A stretch of 64,000 bases of DNA from Sclerodactyla briareus (Eukaryota > Echinodermata > Holothuroidea > Dendrochirotida > Sclerodactylidae), in NCBI GenBank assembly GCA_026419785.1, contig JAODTK010000045.1, positions 186,001-250,000 on the forward strand, in the 5' to 3' direction. Both the position numbers and the translations under genes were made by a program. Position 1 is the first letter of the stretch, and each line of letters opens with the position of its first letter. The notes beneath the pieces are model-generated. The model saw nothing but the letters and a program-made list of their open reading frames with translations. It ran no database searches and was not told the DNA's origin. Shown one piece after another: positions 34,480 to 47,726 of this stretch.

Positions 34480-34960
34480 CTATGAACATGAAACAAAGTT
34501 TGATTGGCATAATTTTTCATGGCACAATCATATGACATCTGAATATTTCTTTCTGGCTTGACTTGTCCTTAAATTTGATCTCAGGACCAACAGTGGACTG
34601 CAGTCAGTATGTTTATGGGAATCCAACAACTCAAATTGTGTGCATGAATTATGCAAATTAGAATGCATTAATGACCCCGTGACCTCAATCTATGTTGAAG
34701 AATAATTTCCAGGCTAATGGTTGACCATAACCTATCCACCACGTTTCATGAAAATCCATCAACTAATTGTATTTGCAGTAATTATGCAAATCAGACACTT
34801 GAAATGACCCCAGTGACCCTGAAATCTTTGTCCAAAAATTTTGATGTCTAAGTTGCGTAAAAAATCTGTAAACTACAATTCTTGCACATAAATTACGCCA
34901 ACTTGGGATGACTTGATTGCATAATTCATGCTGAAAATCTGATCAGTTTATCTAACCTTA
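34480..34960 (+). repeat. Degenerate tandem repeat of ATTATGCAAAT type
   Basis: Three eroded modules, each with CCAACAACTC/CCATCAACTA, GTGCATGAATTATGCAAATT or a variant, and then AATGACC..GTGACC. Related words (aattaggcaaatt, GGTCA blocks) recur at 61.8-62.6 kb. Confidence 0.55.
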
Positions 34961-35521
34961 ATCCCATAATTCTTAGGGTTTGGGCTCAACTGAAGATTAA
35001 TCGAATAATAGTTGCACAATATAATCGATTAAGAATTAAGTTCCGATTATTCGGGAGCTATCAAATAAGCAATGTTTTCACACTTTTTCCCTGTTCTGCC
35101 TGGCCCAGTGTTCAACTCTGACAACCCACTTAATAATGTAACAAAGAAGCTAGCCAGTCAAGCCTTATTTATGGCGGTTGATCATGTAAATAAATGTGTC
35201 AGGAAATTACTAATTCATCAGCCCGATTAATGGATTATCGTGAGGGCACACCCTATACCTTTGTAACCCAAACCAGACACCATAGCACCTACAATCCTAT
35301 GTTTCTTGCCAACCGAGCCTAAAGCCTAAACAATAACACACGCGTTCAAAATAGCGAGTGTACATCGCGAAATGCTCCTCAAAATGACAAGATTGCTAAC
35401 ATTTTCGGAGTCATGCAGTCAGTTGTAACACAAACTAGACAGCATACAGGTTTTCTACAAGTCCGGCCCCAAATTGCTACCAATGTCTGGCCACATTTCA
35501 AAACGCTGAAATTGCAATAGA

Positions 35522-35640
35522 ATCGAGGCCAGTGGGGGATACGCACCTAGTGGCAGTTGCCCCCTTCACGATTTTGGGTGTGGATTTGCGCCACCATCCC
35601 AGGAAAATGCGCCGCCTTTCCCCTTCGGAGGTTGGAATCG
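35522..35640 (+). CDS. Possible plus-strand exon (unrecognised)
   Basis: The acceptor AAATTGCAATAG and the donor GGAATC|GTAAGT enclose a frame reading SRPVGDTHLVAVAPFTILG, then VDLRHHPRKMRRLSPSEVGI. The basic, structured look is favourable. The GC-tract phrases around it resemble dispersed repeats near 36190, so it may be repeat-derived. Confidence 0.25.
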
Positions 35641-36362
35641 TAAGTGTAACTCATTATAATCATAATGCCAGTTTATCAAAGAAGCCTGTGGTCCGACATC
35701 CTAGGGCACTGTGGTAGTAGGCTACATATGTAACACAAAACAGCGCCAGATGGAATTTCGTGCTGAAAACCGCAGCATTACATTTTTTTTTTCAGCCCAC
35801 CGAATGATCTCATGCTAGCTTCTGGTCAGCCGGTATATGCCATGACAAACTACTGGGGCACACCTCCTGATTCCTGGCCCCATAGACTAGAGCTGTCTAG
35901 TTATTCATGACCCGCGCGTCCGCGCCCATCGTACCGTATGTACGACCTGTAAAAAATGGTCACCTACCTAACACAACGGCCATGCGCGGATCAGAGGGCG
36001 CACCAGCACACGCCCACCTAAAAAAATTAAAAACAAAAAAAAAACATAGAGAGGATTTTTTTGAAGATGTCATTTGCTTGTAAAAAATTGCCGGCTTGAG
36101 ACGTTGTTTGAAGCTTGGAACATGGCAGCAGCTTGAACCGCCTTGGAAGGGGTCCCTTTCCAAATTCCCATCCATCTGGGGCGCTCGTAACCCCCATTTT
36201 CTAGTACGTCCGCGCCCTCCCGATTTTGTCGCTCCTCGTAGATGATAATTTGGTGCCGCCCCCGCTCAATGTCTGTGCCCCCCCCCTTGTGCCCTCAATG
36301 AGAAGTCTGATGATCCCACGCCAAGGCACCACCTCTCTTTTGGTCAACTCAATTTTATTTAG

Positions 36363-36407
36363 AGAATGGACATACTTACTGGTGGCAGCATTACTTGGGC
36401 ATGCATG
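36363..36407 (+). CDS. Possible 45-base plus-strand exon
   Basis: A strong acceptor (TCAATTTTATTTAG) and donor (GCATG|GTGAGT) are 45 bases apart, a multiple of three. One frame gives the hydrophobic EWTYLLVAALLGHA, another RMDILTGGSITWACM. The splice signals are better than the coding evidence, so a non-coding exon or coincidence is possible. Confidence 0.3.
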
Positions 36408-37659
36408 GTGAGTGGATGGTATGTAGATGAACTTGTCATGCATTACGAATACCCGAAAAAAAAATCAAGAGGCATGACATTTTTCATTGTATTTTTTGCC
36501 TCTAAGGCATGTCCATACTCCGATAGCAAAATTTTCTTAGACCCCTTCCCAGAACAAGACACCCTGGGTACATGTAACTAGACAAGACACCCAGGGAAGT
36601 GCCGTTTGCGGCCAGTTGGATGGTTTTGTTAATTCCACAAATTTTCTTGTAGCCACTGGCGGCCGATTCGTCCCGATATTTGGGGGACTGCCATTTAAAA
36701 AAATTGTGTGTGGAACACGAAGTCGATGGACCAGTCTCTGAACAATATTGGTAGGGGCATGTCCCCCCCCCTCCATCCGCCCCCAATTCGGCGCCCATGC
36801 TGTACGTGTGCGCCAACTGGCGGTGGCGCTCCGCTTAGAAGTGCAAAGGTGTATCCTGAACCCCTCCTTTGTCAAAATATATGCGCCCCCTACAAATTCC
36901 TAGATCCGCCCCGGAACACACTGTTCGTCACCTATGTTCAGCTAGCGCTTCCGTATCGTATATCGGGAGACCAAGCCGTCGAGATCCAAGCTAGATCAGG
37001 CCCTTAACTTAATTGAATTTCTAGTTATTTGGCATCTACGATAAGTTTTCTATAGGAACTATTCCCAATACGAAACTGCGATTCCTGTATATGCCACTTG
37101 CCATGTTGTCATTCTAACTGGTGTCTCCACTGGCCGGTTATATACATGTTTTACCTCATATGGGCCTACTTATAACCACTTGATCGTGCAAACGTTCAAC
37201 TTCTTTAATCCATTTTGAATGGTGGTTTTATCCGATTAGTTTCGGTTCTGGGGCCTGTGTGTGGGGATACCTAACTTGTTTCATTTTCTACTTCCATCGG
37301 CTCCCTTGAATCTGCGCAGGCGCTGATCTACGAGGGGGTGGGGGGGTAGGTGGCTTTGCCTCCCCCACAATATATAACCCCCCCCCCGAAACAAATAATA
37401 AAATAATAGTATAATATTATTGTATAATGATTTGAATATATAATAAGACGATAATCATGCCCTTTCGCAGCTGGGAAGGCCTTTCCTGGTGATCTGAGAG
37501 GCTCAATTTTCAAAAAAAAATTTCGGGAAACGCTCCGCTACAACAGATGGTGGCGCTCCGCTTAATAGCCAAGAATATTGGCCAAAAAAATCTAATCTGC
37601 GCCCCCCTGATCGACCGCCCCCCCTTCATTGTTGGGCTAGATCCGCCTTGGAATAGGCA

Positions 37660-39230
37660 ATTAAACTTACTCACTTAGTAACTTTTGTGCCAAAAATCTA
37701 AAAATCTGTCTTATCATGTTCACTGACCCTGATACTACATACAAAATTCGACAGTGGAATCCCACAAACGAGAAAGTGTGACATACACACACAAACATAT
37801 CACACAAACATGCTACGAACTTACACACTAGTGTATGATCACAGCCTCTTTCTGAACTTTGTCAGCGAGACAGAAAGGCGACTGAAGGAACTTTTTCACT
37901 CTTTCACTTGAAATTCCCTGACCTGAGAGTCTGAGACTATACCATTATCATTCTCACCTACAGTAGAAGGTAGAACTAACTTTCATTTGTTGCCGAATCT
38001 CAAATAGTTATTATTTTAACCACATTCACTGGCAGTTCACACCAGGATCCATAACCAACTTAGGGCCTCAGGCAGACATCCTATTTATTCAGTTCATTTC
38101 ATTATTTTTTTTTCATTACGTATTCCTTTGTTTTCATTATTTTTTCATTATTATTTCATTTTATCTGGATAGGTGCACAACTATTGTCGGCCACTTGTTC
38201 ATGTCAATTTTTTACTGGGACAATCTGCCCTCACCCCTGCCTGGCCTTGTACAGCTTTAACAACATTCTTGTGTACACAGTGATTGTTTTCATATCTCTC
38301 TGGCACTGTCTTATAGATGCATACCTCGGGGGTCAAGTTTAAGGATCTATCAATCCCAGAGTGTCCTGCTGTGAAGAAAACCTATAACACTGACATGAAA
38401 TACATGTGAGAACTAATGGTGTCCGAAAAAAAAACAAAAAACGACAATGCCACTTGAGGGAGAAAACAAAATTGAGTTGTTCTTTTCGTGTGTTTGTGTT
38501 TTTCTTCCGATTGATCGACAGTTTGAGGGCCGAAATAATGTGATATAGACTTGTGTTACAGTACTTTCCCCATCCTATCACTGACTGCCACACTTTATAT
38601 TAATATAATAGGACTACACTCATTCCTATACTGTCATACATTGAATATAGCATACACATTCATTAAATAATTTATAGGACTATATACTTTTTCCCATCCC
38701 ATCATTGGCTGCCTGCCACACTTGAAGCCATATGATATTGATATACTAACTTTCTTCTTCTCCCTCCCATCATGGGCTGCCACACTGAAGCAATCATGAT
38801 ATGAATGTACTTCCCACTATTCTATCATTGGACTGTCAAACATTGATCTTGTACTCAGTATTTGCAATCTTTTCAATCAACTTATTCTGTTTTTTTTTTT
38901 TTTCCTTCGTCTCTTAAGTCCTGATTATATTTTTTCGATCATTTAACTGGATCTATGGTGTATAAAGTCTTATGAGTTAATATTTCTCTACTACTTATTG
39001 GTTCTTCCATATGCTTCTTAGAGGTGATTTCATCTGCAAAACTGTAAAAGCATTTTCTAACATCTCTGTCTATTCAATATATGCTTGATAACTGCTAGCC
39101 CTATGCCTATATTATATGGGAATCTACTTTCCCCTATTCTGTCAAGAACTGTACATACTAAGTAACAGTATGAACAGAGGGCATCCACAGATTCATATCT
39201 CACACAATCGCAGCTATGGGTAAGACTTCA
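37660..39230. other. No gene; AT-rich DNA with a weak tandem repeat at 38560-38850
   Basis: Four weak copies of CCCATC..ATCATTGG.CTGCCACACT occur near 38568, 38692, 38763 and 38815. The remainder shows no feature I can support. Confidence 0.5.
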
Positions 39231-39289
39231 CCCAACTCTCCATGTTGACGCTGGGAATTAGTTTGGTTTAGGTTTAGTGAATAGGGTCA

Positions 39290-42060
39290 GGAAGACAAAT
39301 CCTCATGACGACCCCGAAGCCCACAACACCCCAGGAGAGAAAAATGACCCACACTCAACTAAATAATACGACGCCCTTGATTCCTGAAAAATAATCAAGA
39401 CTGTCTTGAACGCATTAACACTCCTCTTTAAGAAAACATCATTTTCAGGAAGACAATTCCACGCACTGATCACTCTCTCTCTGCGAGATAAATTTTACGA
39501 ATGTCCATTCTGCAGCTTCTTGCCACGAAGCTTAGGACAAGGCCTCTATTTGGCATTAACCTTGTAAAATTCAAAGTAAGTAGTGAAAGACATGCCATCA
39601 GTCATGGACATTTTGAAACCCTTATCAAGTCCCCCCGAATTCGCCTCAGCTCCATGGTATTAGACCGAGACGCCTTAATCTTTCGTCGTAAGATAAATTT
39701 TTGTCAGACAGTGATCATTCCTAGTTTGCCCCTATCGCTGAACTCTCTCAATTACCCAAATTACCTGCTTGTCTTTTTGCAAAGTAGGGCTTCCACACGT
39801 TTTACATAGTCCTCTATGGTGCGGTCTCACCGTTTGCTTACAAGCCTCACAACAATATCAGTATCAATGAACTGAAGTGACGTCTACTCAAGCCAAAAAT
39901 CATAAACCTCTTCTAGCAGCTTCGGCACACTGCTTTTAAGGTTTCAAAGAAGAAGTAAACAAACCCCAAGATCTCTTTCTGGAAATCAACTCCTGAATAT
40001 TTCGGCCATTCAACTTGAAGGAAGCGTTGCTAATCTGTAGAAAACCACCATGCCTAACTTTGCACTTGTCGACATTGAAAAACAACTGCCAGTCGGAAGA
40101 CCATTTTGGAAATTATATCCCGATCCTTTGGACAATAGCAGCATCATCATTCGAAAACCCAACGCCTCCCATACAACTTAGTTATCGTCTGCGAACTGCT
40201 TAACCCTATGAATCACAGAACCTTCAAGACGTCAATATATGCCAGAAACAAGCGGCCCAAGACCCGATCCCTGGGGAACACCACTAGTGACCTTTTTGCC
40301 AAGAAGACAACCGCCCATTAATGACAACTCGTTTTCCCTATTATGAAGCCAGTCACGAATCCACTTGAGGACATTTTCCCCCTTCATAACCAAAGCTCTC
40401 CAACTTGGAGCAAGAGACCTCATGAGGAACCTTGTCCAAAGCTTTCTGAAAGTCCAGGAAAATTATATCAACAGCATTTTGGGCCGTGTCAAACAGAACA
40501 GTAACATCTTCCCTAAATTCCAAGAGATTAGTCAAACAACGAACGATTCGTTCCTACCCCATGCTGAGATCTGCTAATCAGACTATGCTCCATTGAAATA
40601 TCACCATATGATCCCGATGATTTGATTCCATTACCTTGAGACAACACTACTAGTAGAACTGGACTGCCGTCATACAAGGAGAGACCGTTTAACCTTTCTT
40701 GAAAATAGGAGAAACATTTGCTCTCCATCCAATCATCCGGAACAATACCTTCTTGTAGAGCTTATTGAAAATAAGCTAGTGGAACGGACAACTCGTCGGC
40801 AAGGATTTTAGTAAGAAAGGATAAAACTCCGTCAGGACCAGAGCTTTACACTTTTGAGCTTCTGCGCCTTTTCTCCTTACTAAACAGAACAACACAACCA
40901 TATTACCATACGCTGCGGAGAACCCGACCTAGGTCAAAAAACCAAAATTATCCAGTTCTCATGATAAAACAGACGAGAAGTAATTATTAGAACCTAGCCC
41001 TCTCCTGGCTATCGCTGATTGTACTACCGAGTTGTAATCTCTCAAGGACCACTGCTTTCCGGTTGACTTTCTGCTTCCCCCCCTCACATAGATAAATGCA
41101 ACTAGGATTCTTCCTTGATATTAGAGGCAAATCTGCCTCTCTCGAAATCAAGTTTGGCACCAGAAACTAACCCGCTGGACAGGCTTTTGCTGAACTTTGA
41201 ACTGCTCTAGATCAGACACGGACCCGAAAGAACGATACCGCGCCATAAGTGGTCGCTTCCGTTTGATGGCCAGAAAAACGTTTTCCCTTCCATCCAGAAG
41301 CCTCTCTGTTCTTACTGCGACTTTCCCTCCAAGGAACGTAACTTTCCATAAAACCTGTTAACCTTTTTCAATGAACCATCCATAGTCACACATTCGTACT
41401 TTCTAACAATTTATGCAATCTTACCTGCTCAAAACCTGGAATGCCATCCACATCGCCTTCCTCGAAACAGGACAAGCTCTATCCCTCTGTTGGATATTGA
41501 CAGAACAAGACACATTGAAAGCAAATTATCGTTATCACTTGCACCGAGCTACCCATCTCTTCTACATTCTCCAGACTCTGGATCACTGCTCAATACTAAA
41601 TCCAAATATTATTATGCTTTCTGTAGGAAAATGACATGCTGAGAAAGGAAAAAATCCTGCGTGACATTGAAAAAGTCAAATCCATGACTGCCACTAGTAC
41701 CATTTGACCAAGAAAATCATGGTCTTTGAAAATCCCCATAATAATTGTACTCTTCCCAGAAACGTCGAAGAGCATGTCGGAAAGAAAAGAGTTGTCTTCA
41801 GAGCTATTTGGATAACGGTACACAACCCAACTAATAAAGAATGGGAATACCATATGAGTTAGACGAATTTCAAGCATTCACACCAAACCAGTTGACAAAA
41901 ACTCCTACAATATCGCGTCCTTCTCAAACTATTCAGTCAGACCTCACATCCAACAAAACTCCACCACCATGCCACGGAGAGTATCTATCCTATCTTGCCC
42001 GTAAACATCCAAAAACCAGGAAGGTGAACATTGGCTGTGGAAATCACTGCTAGTTATCTC
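39290..42060 (-). mobile_element. Broken LINE (CR1/L2/Jockey-like): endonuclease plus reverse transcriptase
   Basis: Read on the minus strand from about 42050, the blocks are as follows. VVYRYPNSSEDNSFLSDML and GKSTIIMG match the apurinic-like endonuclease domain (41850-41730). GPDGVLSF with ADELSVPLAYF and EGIVPDDW mark the start of the reverse-transcriptase fingers (about 40840-40730). They are followed by LISRSQHG, TNLLEF and DIIFLDFQKALDKVPHE (40600-40420), then WIRDWLHNREN and VTSGVPQGSGLGP (40360-40270), and the catalytic FADD at 40195-40184. The C-terminal AWNCLPENDVFLKRSVNAFK block is near 39460-39400. The blocks are in the correct order but in different frames. ORF1 is not recognised. 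The 3' end lies near 39240-39290 without a clear poly-A. Confidence 0.9.
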
Positions 42061-43631
42061 ACAAACTACTGACAAACTAAAAATACTGAGCCATTATACT
42101 AACAGAAAGAGGATATGAAACTACAAATGTATTGTAGACTACAGGAAAATCACTTCAAACTGCATAGGTTTTAAGAACTAATTTTTGTTGTGATAAACTT
42201 CGCGTTTAGCGAGGATTCCCATAATCACGGAGATGTGGTGGTGCATATTAATGTTAAAATGGCATTTGTGCGAGGAGGGTTGATATTTCAGACGTAATTA
42301 AACTATCTAAAATAACAATATCTAGCAACTCATGGATGAGGCAGGGATACGTGGAAGATTGTTTGAGAACTTCCCATAGACCCAATCCTGAATATATTAT
42401 TAACTGTAGACTATAACCTACCCCTTAACTCCTCAAATGACTTTTCTACAGTGGTATCATCCTATTCACTCTGCCAGCCTATCTGATGGACCTTGTTTTA
42501 TTTCTGTCCTACTGCTTGACGGAGCAGGCCTTGTATCCTGCAGGGAGAAAGTGGGTAATTGCACTGCTGCGCTCCCATATGCCCTAGGATTAGTGAACCC
42601 CCGGATTGAGTATCCTGAATCTGAATGTTTTCACACGATATGTAAATAATATGGATTGTACTAGGCCTATTGGTCATTGATTGTGTTTGAATCGATAATG
42701 CAGAACCTCGACGAGAGGCTACTTGGACAGTTCGAGTTGTACTCCTTTTGATGCAAGTTTGACTAGCCTAGGCCTAGACTACGTGTATGGGCTACGACTT
42801 TACAAGTGTCGAATACGCACACAACGAGTAAGTTCGGCCTAGTAAAAAATTTACGACTACTAGACTTGAACATACCTGAAATGTTCCCCTGACTCGCCCC
42901 TTACTTTTCATAATTGAGATTAGTGATGAAATTGGCCTCCAAACTGTGAAATTTTAATTGTTTCCTTGCCTATTGTTGGAGAAATTGTTTTGGTGGCGAT
43001 TGCAATCATGAAATATCTGGGATTTTCTCTAATACTTCATATGTTGATGCTATCTCCTGATTTTTTTGGGGGAAGACAATCTGTTGGGTGTGACTATATA
43101 TGTAGGCTTGTGTGCAACTTTACAATGTTTAGGCATTGCAATAATGAGATATAGAGTATCCGAAAATGAAAAATTTCCCCAAATGTTTTTTTTCCTCCTG
43201 AAATGACAATGTTGAAACTTTGCTGCAGGGTATGCGAGGCTCTAAAATTTGGGGGTTCCATAATGAGATTTCATAGCGCATAACTCGCAGAGCAATGTCA
43301 TTTTTATGAAAAAGTGTAAATTTTCCCATCCTTTTTGACCCCTTTGGTGCACACATTTTCCTAGAATTTGGGTCCAAACTTGTCCAAAAGGGTGTCTCTG
43401 ACCCCGCGACCCCCAGTAAGCGCTAACCCTGCTTTGCATGAATTCTTTGAGAAACCGTGTGTCATTTGACTATTTAGGCTTGTGTTAATTTTACTATGTT
43501 CAGCATTGGCACTCATCAAATATTTTCTAAAATAGCTGACAAAATGAAATATTCCCCAGAAATGGTGTTTTCCCCTCTGACATTTGACAATGTGATACTG
43601 ATACGTCGCACGAATTCCTCCTTGGAGAATG
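41490..43631. repeat. Tandem duplication, unit 1 (contains LINE endonuclease)
   Basis: The unit begins at TTGGATATTGACAGAACAAG and repeats from 43632 with an offset of about 2.15-2.21 kb. Matching anchors: 42781 with 44991 (ACGTGTATGGGCTACGACTT), 43131 with 45333 (AGGCATTGCAATAA), and 42541 with 44739 (CAGGGAGAAAGTGGGTAATT). The growing offset reflects indels. Confidence 0.85.
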
Positions 43632-43639
43632 TGTGGGAT

Positions 43640-44230
43640 ATTGACAGAACCGACACATTGAAAGCTAAAATTATCGTGATCACTTGCAAAAAAAAACCGA
43701 GCTTACCCAAGTCTCTACAGTATCTACTACTCTGGATCACTGCTCCAAAACTAATCAAAATATTATGCTTTCTTTCTTGTAGGAAAATGTACATGCTTAG
43801 AAGTAAACAATCCTGCGTGACATTGAAAAAAGCCATGATCCATGCTGCTACTAGTACCATTAGACCAAGAAATCTCTGGATAATTGAAATCAACCTTAAT
43901 AATTGTACTCTTCCCATAAACTTCGAAAAGCATGTCGGAAAGAAAGAGTTGTCTTCATAGAGCTAATTTCGGAGAAACCGGTACACAACGCCAACTAATA
44001 GAGCTGGGAATACCAGATGAGTTAGACGGAATTTCACACACCAAACCAGAGTTTACAAACTTACAAACACCAAACCAATATCGGCCCTTCTCAAACTATT
44101 CAAGTCAGACCTCCACATACAACTAAACCCACCACCAAGGCCACGGAGAGTATCTTCCGATCTTGCCTATCAAACAACAAAAACCAGGAAGGTATTCGGT
44201 TTTTTTGTTGGAAATATCACTGCAGTTTAT
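43640..44230 (-). mobile_element. Second LINE endonuclease segment, truncated by the duplication
   Basis: On the minus strand it reads, in shifted frames, KFRLTHLVFPALL, GVVYRF, then IQRFLGLMVLVAAWI, FFNVTQDCLLLSMYIF, RKHNILISF and LGKLGFF, collinear with the endonuclease at 41.6-42.0 kb and slightly better preserved at its end. It stops at the duplication junction (43632), which removes everything 3' of the endonuclease. Confidence 0.8.
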
Positions 44231-45546
44231 GTCTCATACAAAACTATGACAAAACTAAAAACTACTGACCTATAACTAACAGAAAGAGTGAGAAGTGAAC
44301 CTACAATGTATTGTAGGCTACAGAAAATAACTCAAAACTTGCATAGGTTTCAGAAAATAATGTTGTTGTGAAAACTATGCGTTTAGCTCGGATTCCATAG
44401 ATGCCCGGAGATGTGGTGGGTGCCGTATGAATTTGCAAATGGCATTTGTGCGAGGGATGTTGATATTTCAGAAGGAATTCAAACTAATCTAAACGTAAAA
44501 CTATCCCCCCCGAGGCAACTCATATGGATGAGGCAGGGGACGTGGAAGATTGTTTTGAGAAAAAGCATTTCCCATAGACCCAACCTTGGCGATATATTAG
44601 CTAATGTAGACTAACCCTGCTTAACCCCTCAAATGACTTTCTACAGTGTCTCTCTAGTTTTCACTCTGGCACATCTATCTGAGGACCTTGGTTTATAAAT
44701 TGCTGTCACTCTCTGACGAGCAGGCTGTATCCCCTGCAGGGAGAAAGTGGGTAATTGCACTGGGCTGCGCTCCGAAATAGGCCTACGGATTAGTGAAACC
44801 CCCCGGTTGAGTAACCTGGACCTGAATTTTCACACGATAATTTAAATACTCTTGATTGACCTGGCCTATTTTTGTCATTATTGTGTTTGAAGAAATCGAG
44901 CATGCAAACCCTCGACGAAGTCTAACTTGGACAGGTCGAGTTGGTATCCTTTTTGATTCAAGAAACTTTTGACTAGCTAGGCCTAAGCCTACGTGTATGG
45001 GCTACGACTTTACAAGTGTCAAGTACGCACACAACGGTAAGTTTAGGCCCCTAGTAAAAATTTGGACGACTACTAGACTTAAAACCTACCTGAAATGTTT
45101 CCCCTGACTCTCCCCTACTTTTCATAATTTGAATTAGTGATGAAATTGTCCCTCCAAATGTGAAATTTTTATTGTTCCCTTGCCTATTTTTGGGAAAATC
45201 GTTTGGCAATTGCAACATGAAATTTGGGGATATTTCTCTAAATTTCATATGTTGAGATAATCTGCCTGATTTTGTGGGAAGACCTCGTTTGTGGTGACAT
45301 ATATAGCTTGTGTGGCAACTTGACAATTGTTTAGGCATTGCAATAAGAGATATAGACTATCCGAACCTGAAAACCTTTCCCCAAATTTGTTTTTTCCTTC
45401 TCCTCCTGAATTTCAATGTTGAAACTTTGCTTGCAGGGTATGGCGATGGCTCTAAAATTGGGGTCCAATAATGAGATTTTATCGCATAAATCGACAGAGC
45501 AATGTATTGTTCATGAAAAAGTGTAAATTTTCCCTTCTTTTTGACC

Positions 45547-45573
45547 CTTTTGGGGGGGGGGGGGGGGGGGGGG
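45547..45573. repeat. Poly-G tract
   Basis: An uninterrupted run of more than 20 G inside the duplicated unit. The matching site in unit 1 (about 43343) has only a short CCTTTGG, so the run is an expansion or a read artefact. Confidence 0.8.
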
Positions 45574-47368
45574 TGCACACTTTTCTAGATTGGGGTCCCA
45601 AAAAACGGTCCCAAAAAGGGTGTCTATGACCCCGAACCCAAGTAGCGCTAACACTGCTTTGCATGGAATTCTTTAGAAACGTGTGTCATGTGTCTATTTA
45701 GGCTTGTGTGAAAGTTTACTTGATCATAGCCATTGCAATCATCCAATATTTTTATCAAATCAGGCTTTTTGGGAAAAAATGAAATATTTTCCCCAAAGTG
45801 TTTTTCCCCTCCCGTCTCTTGACTTTGACATGTGATACTTCGCACGGATTCTCCGTTGGAGAATTGGTGTCATGTGACCCTATCTAGGGTTTGTTGAAAT
45901 TTGACATTGTTCAGTTATTGCAATATAAAATATTTTAATGATAGGGAAAAATATGCAAAAATTAAAAAATTGGCTTAAACATGGTGTTTTCCTTCCGCAC
46001 TGTGAAATCACATTTTTAACTTTTCCTCGTCTATTTTTTGTGGACATAATGTCTCGATGACCTTTTTATTCAACCACCGAAAATAGAAATATTCCGCAAA
46101 AAACCTCCACCTCCACAAATCCCATCCTTGGAGTGGCAGGCCCTCATCGCAAATGTGGAACTATTAATTTGCTTCTACTTGCTACCTTTTTGCGAATTGC
46201 AATGGACAAAATTTATCAAAATTGTCTGAAAACACCATTTTCCCTTCCCTTCCCCCAAAAATAATTATATGCATGGAAATTTCACTTAATTTACCTCCTA
46301 AATGCTGGGAAAACCTTTGTTTTGATACTCTGTACCTCTTCTAACATTTGGAATCATTCATCAGTCCTCCCAATCACTAAATAGACAAAACTGAACAAAT
46401 TTTCACAATTCGAATTTTGGCTAAACATCTATTTTCCTCGCCCAAAAAATTGACATTTTGGTATTTTGGGGCTGATTGCATGGGGAAAAGTTTTATTTGT
46501 TATTAGTTTTGAGTTGTTCTTTGTTATGGTTGTTATTTGTTATTTTTGTGCCTTTTCACATTGCTTACCAAGTTTGAAATCATTCGGCCATTGGAATAAG
46601 TAAAAATGTGAAAAATCGTGAAAAACTTGGTAAAAACTGAGACTTTGCCCCAAAATTTGTCTTTTGCCTCCTAAATTCCCGCAATTTTGATAGTTTGCCT
46701 TCTATTGTGAAGCAATTATGTGTTTAGTGACCTATTCAAGCGTGTGCAAAATTTCACTTTGTTCAGCCACTCCCAAATGGAGATATTTGCGAGACAACCA
46801 CTCACAAATCTGACGGGACACGCAAACGGCAACACACCAAACACACGCACAAACGCAAACACACAACGTCACACTTTTGTGCGAGTGCCCGTCATTGGCT
46901 GGATCACCTGGCACCCATGGGTACCCCCACCAATGGTACCCCTCAGTGGATAATTCCAAACCAGCAACTATGGTTACCGAGCAACGTTGCATGGGCAACC
47001 ATCAAAGTACATATAGGTGAAATGGCCAACTGACTGCAATATTTTTTTGGGGGTTGTGAATAACGGTTCAAATTTACCACCTTGGGAAAATACACTATGT
47101 GTACAAAAAGTCAATGGCCAAAGGTCATGTAATATGTCTAGAACTCTGGTGCTTTCTCTTCATCCAGTACATGATGACCTCTAAAACCGAATAAACAGTT
47201 AAGTAAAACATGTACTCCTTGAAAATATAATGTACTGACAAACTATAGATGGGTATATGAATGAAAACCTACAAAGTGTTTCACAACATACACCGAATTT
47301 GAAAGAAAAATAAAAGAAATGTTGTCATTGGGATGAAATTTGCTCTGTGTAAAAATGGAAAACTATCA

Positions 47369-47726
47369 TTATAAACTCATTGTGAAAACTTGCCGTGTAG
47401 TCGCGGTAAATATTTCTTGGTCTGCTCTTATTCGAGGAGAAGAGACAAAGGTTGTCTGCCATGTAACGGTAACTTTTTGTTTTTGATAGAGAAAGCCACC
47501 CCCCTTTGTGGTATTAAAGAGCATAGTATAATATGGGTGTTGGTTTGAGTGTGAACCTACATGTGTGAAGAACCTCCAACGGGGGTCACTAGAGTTCACG
47601 TTATTCGGTATTTGCTCTACTTTGGATAGCGTTCCTGACATCAATCTGTTCGTTGTCATTGGCTTGGAAAATATACCTAATCAATTCACAGTGGGCGGCA
47701 AATCGATACTCATGTTTCTAACAAAC
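47369..47726 (-). CDS. Open segment with acceptor, possible exon with one stop
   Basis: On the minus strand the acceptor CCCAATTTTGTATTCCAG precedes 47726. The frame then runs FVRNMSIDLPPTVN, a single TGA, and about 100 further codons including KVEQIPNNVNSSDPRWRFF and YYTMLFNTTKGGGFLYQKQK, then VTVTWQTTFVSSPRIRADQE. Composition is protein-like, but I recognise no family and no good donor closes it. It could be a decayed gene, a retroelement piece or chance. Confidence 0.3.

Larger units (their letters stand above)
43632..45868. repeat. Tandem duplication, unit 2
   Basis: Second copy of 41490-43631 in the same orientation. It ends where GTTGGAGAATTGGTGTCA departs from the unit-1 end. It includes a second LINE endonuclease segment but no reverse transcriptase. 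Confidence 0.85.
42900..46990 (+). repeat. Degenerate 150-350-base modules ending in a CA-rich tail
   Basis: A recurring phrase of GCTTGTGTG.AA.TTTAC..TGTTCAG.CATTGCAAT.AT.AAATAT followed by TTTTCC.CCT appears near 43110, 43480, 45310, 45700, 45890 and, weaker, 46740. The stretch ends in a CA/CACACG-rich tail at 46800-46880. No coding content. Confidence 0.6.
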
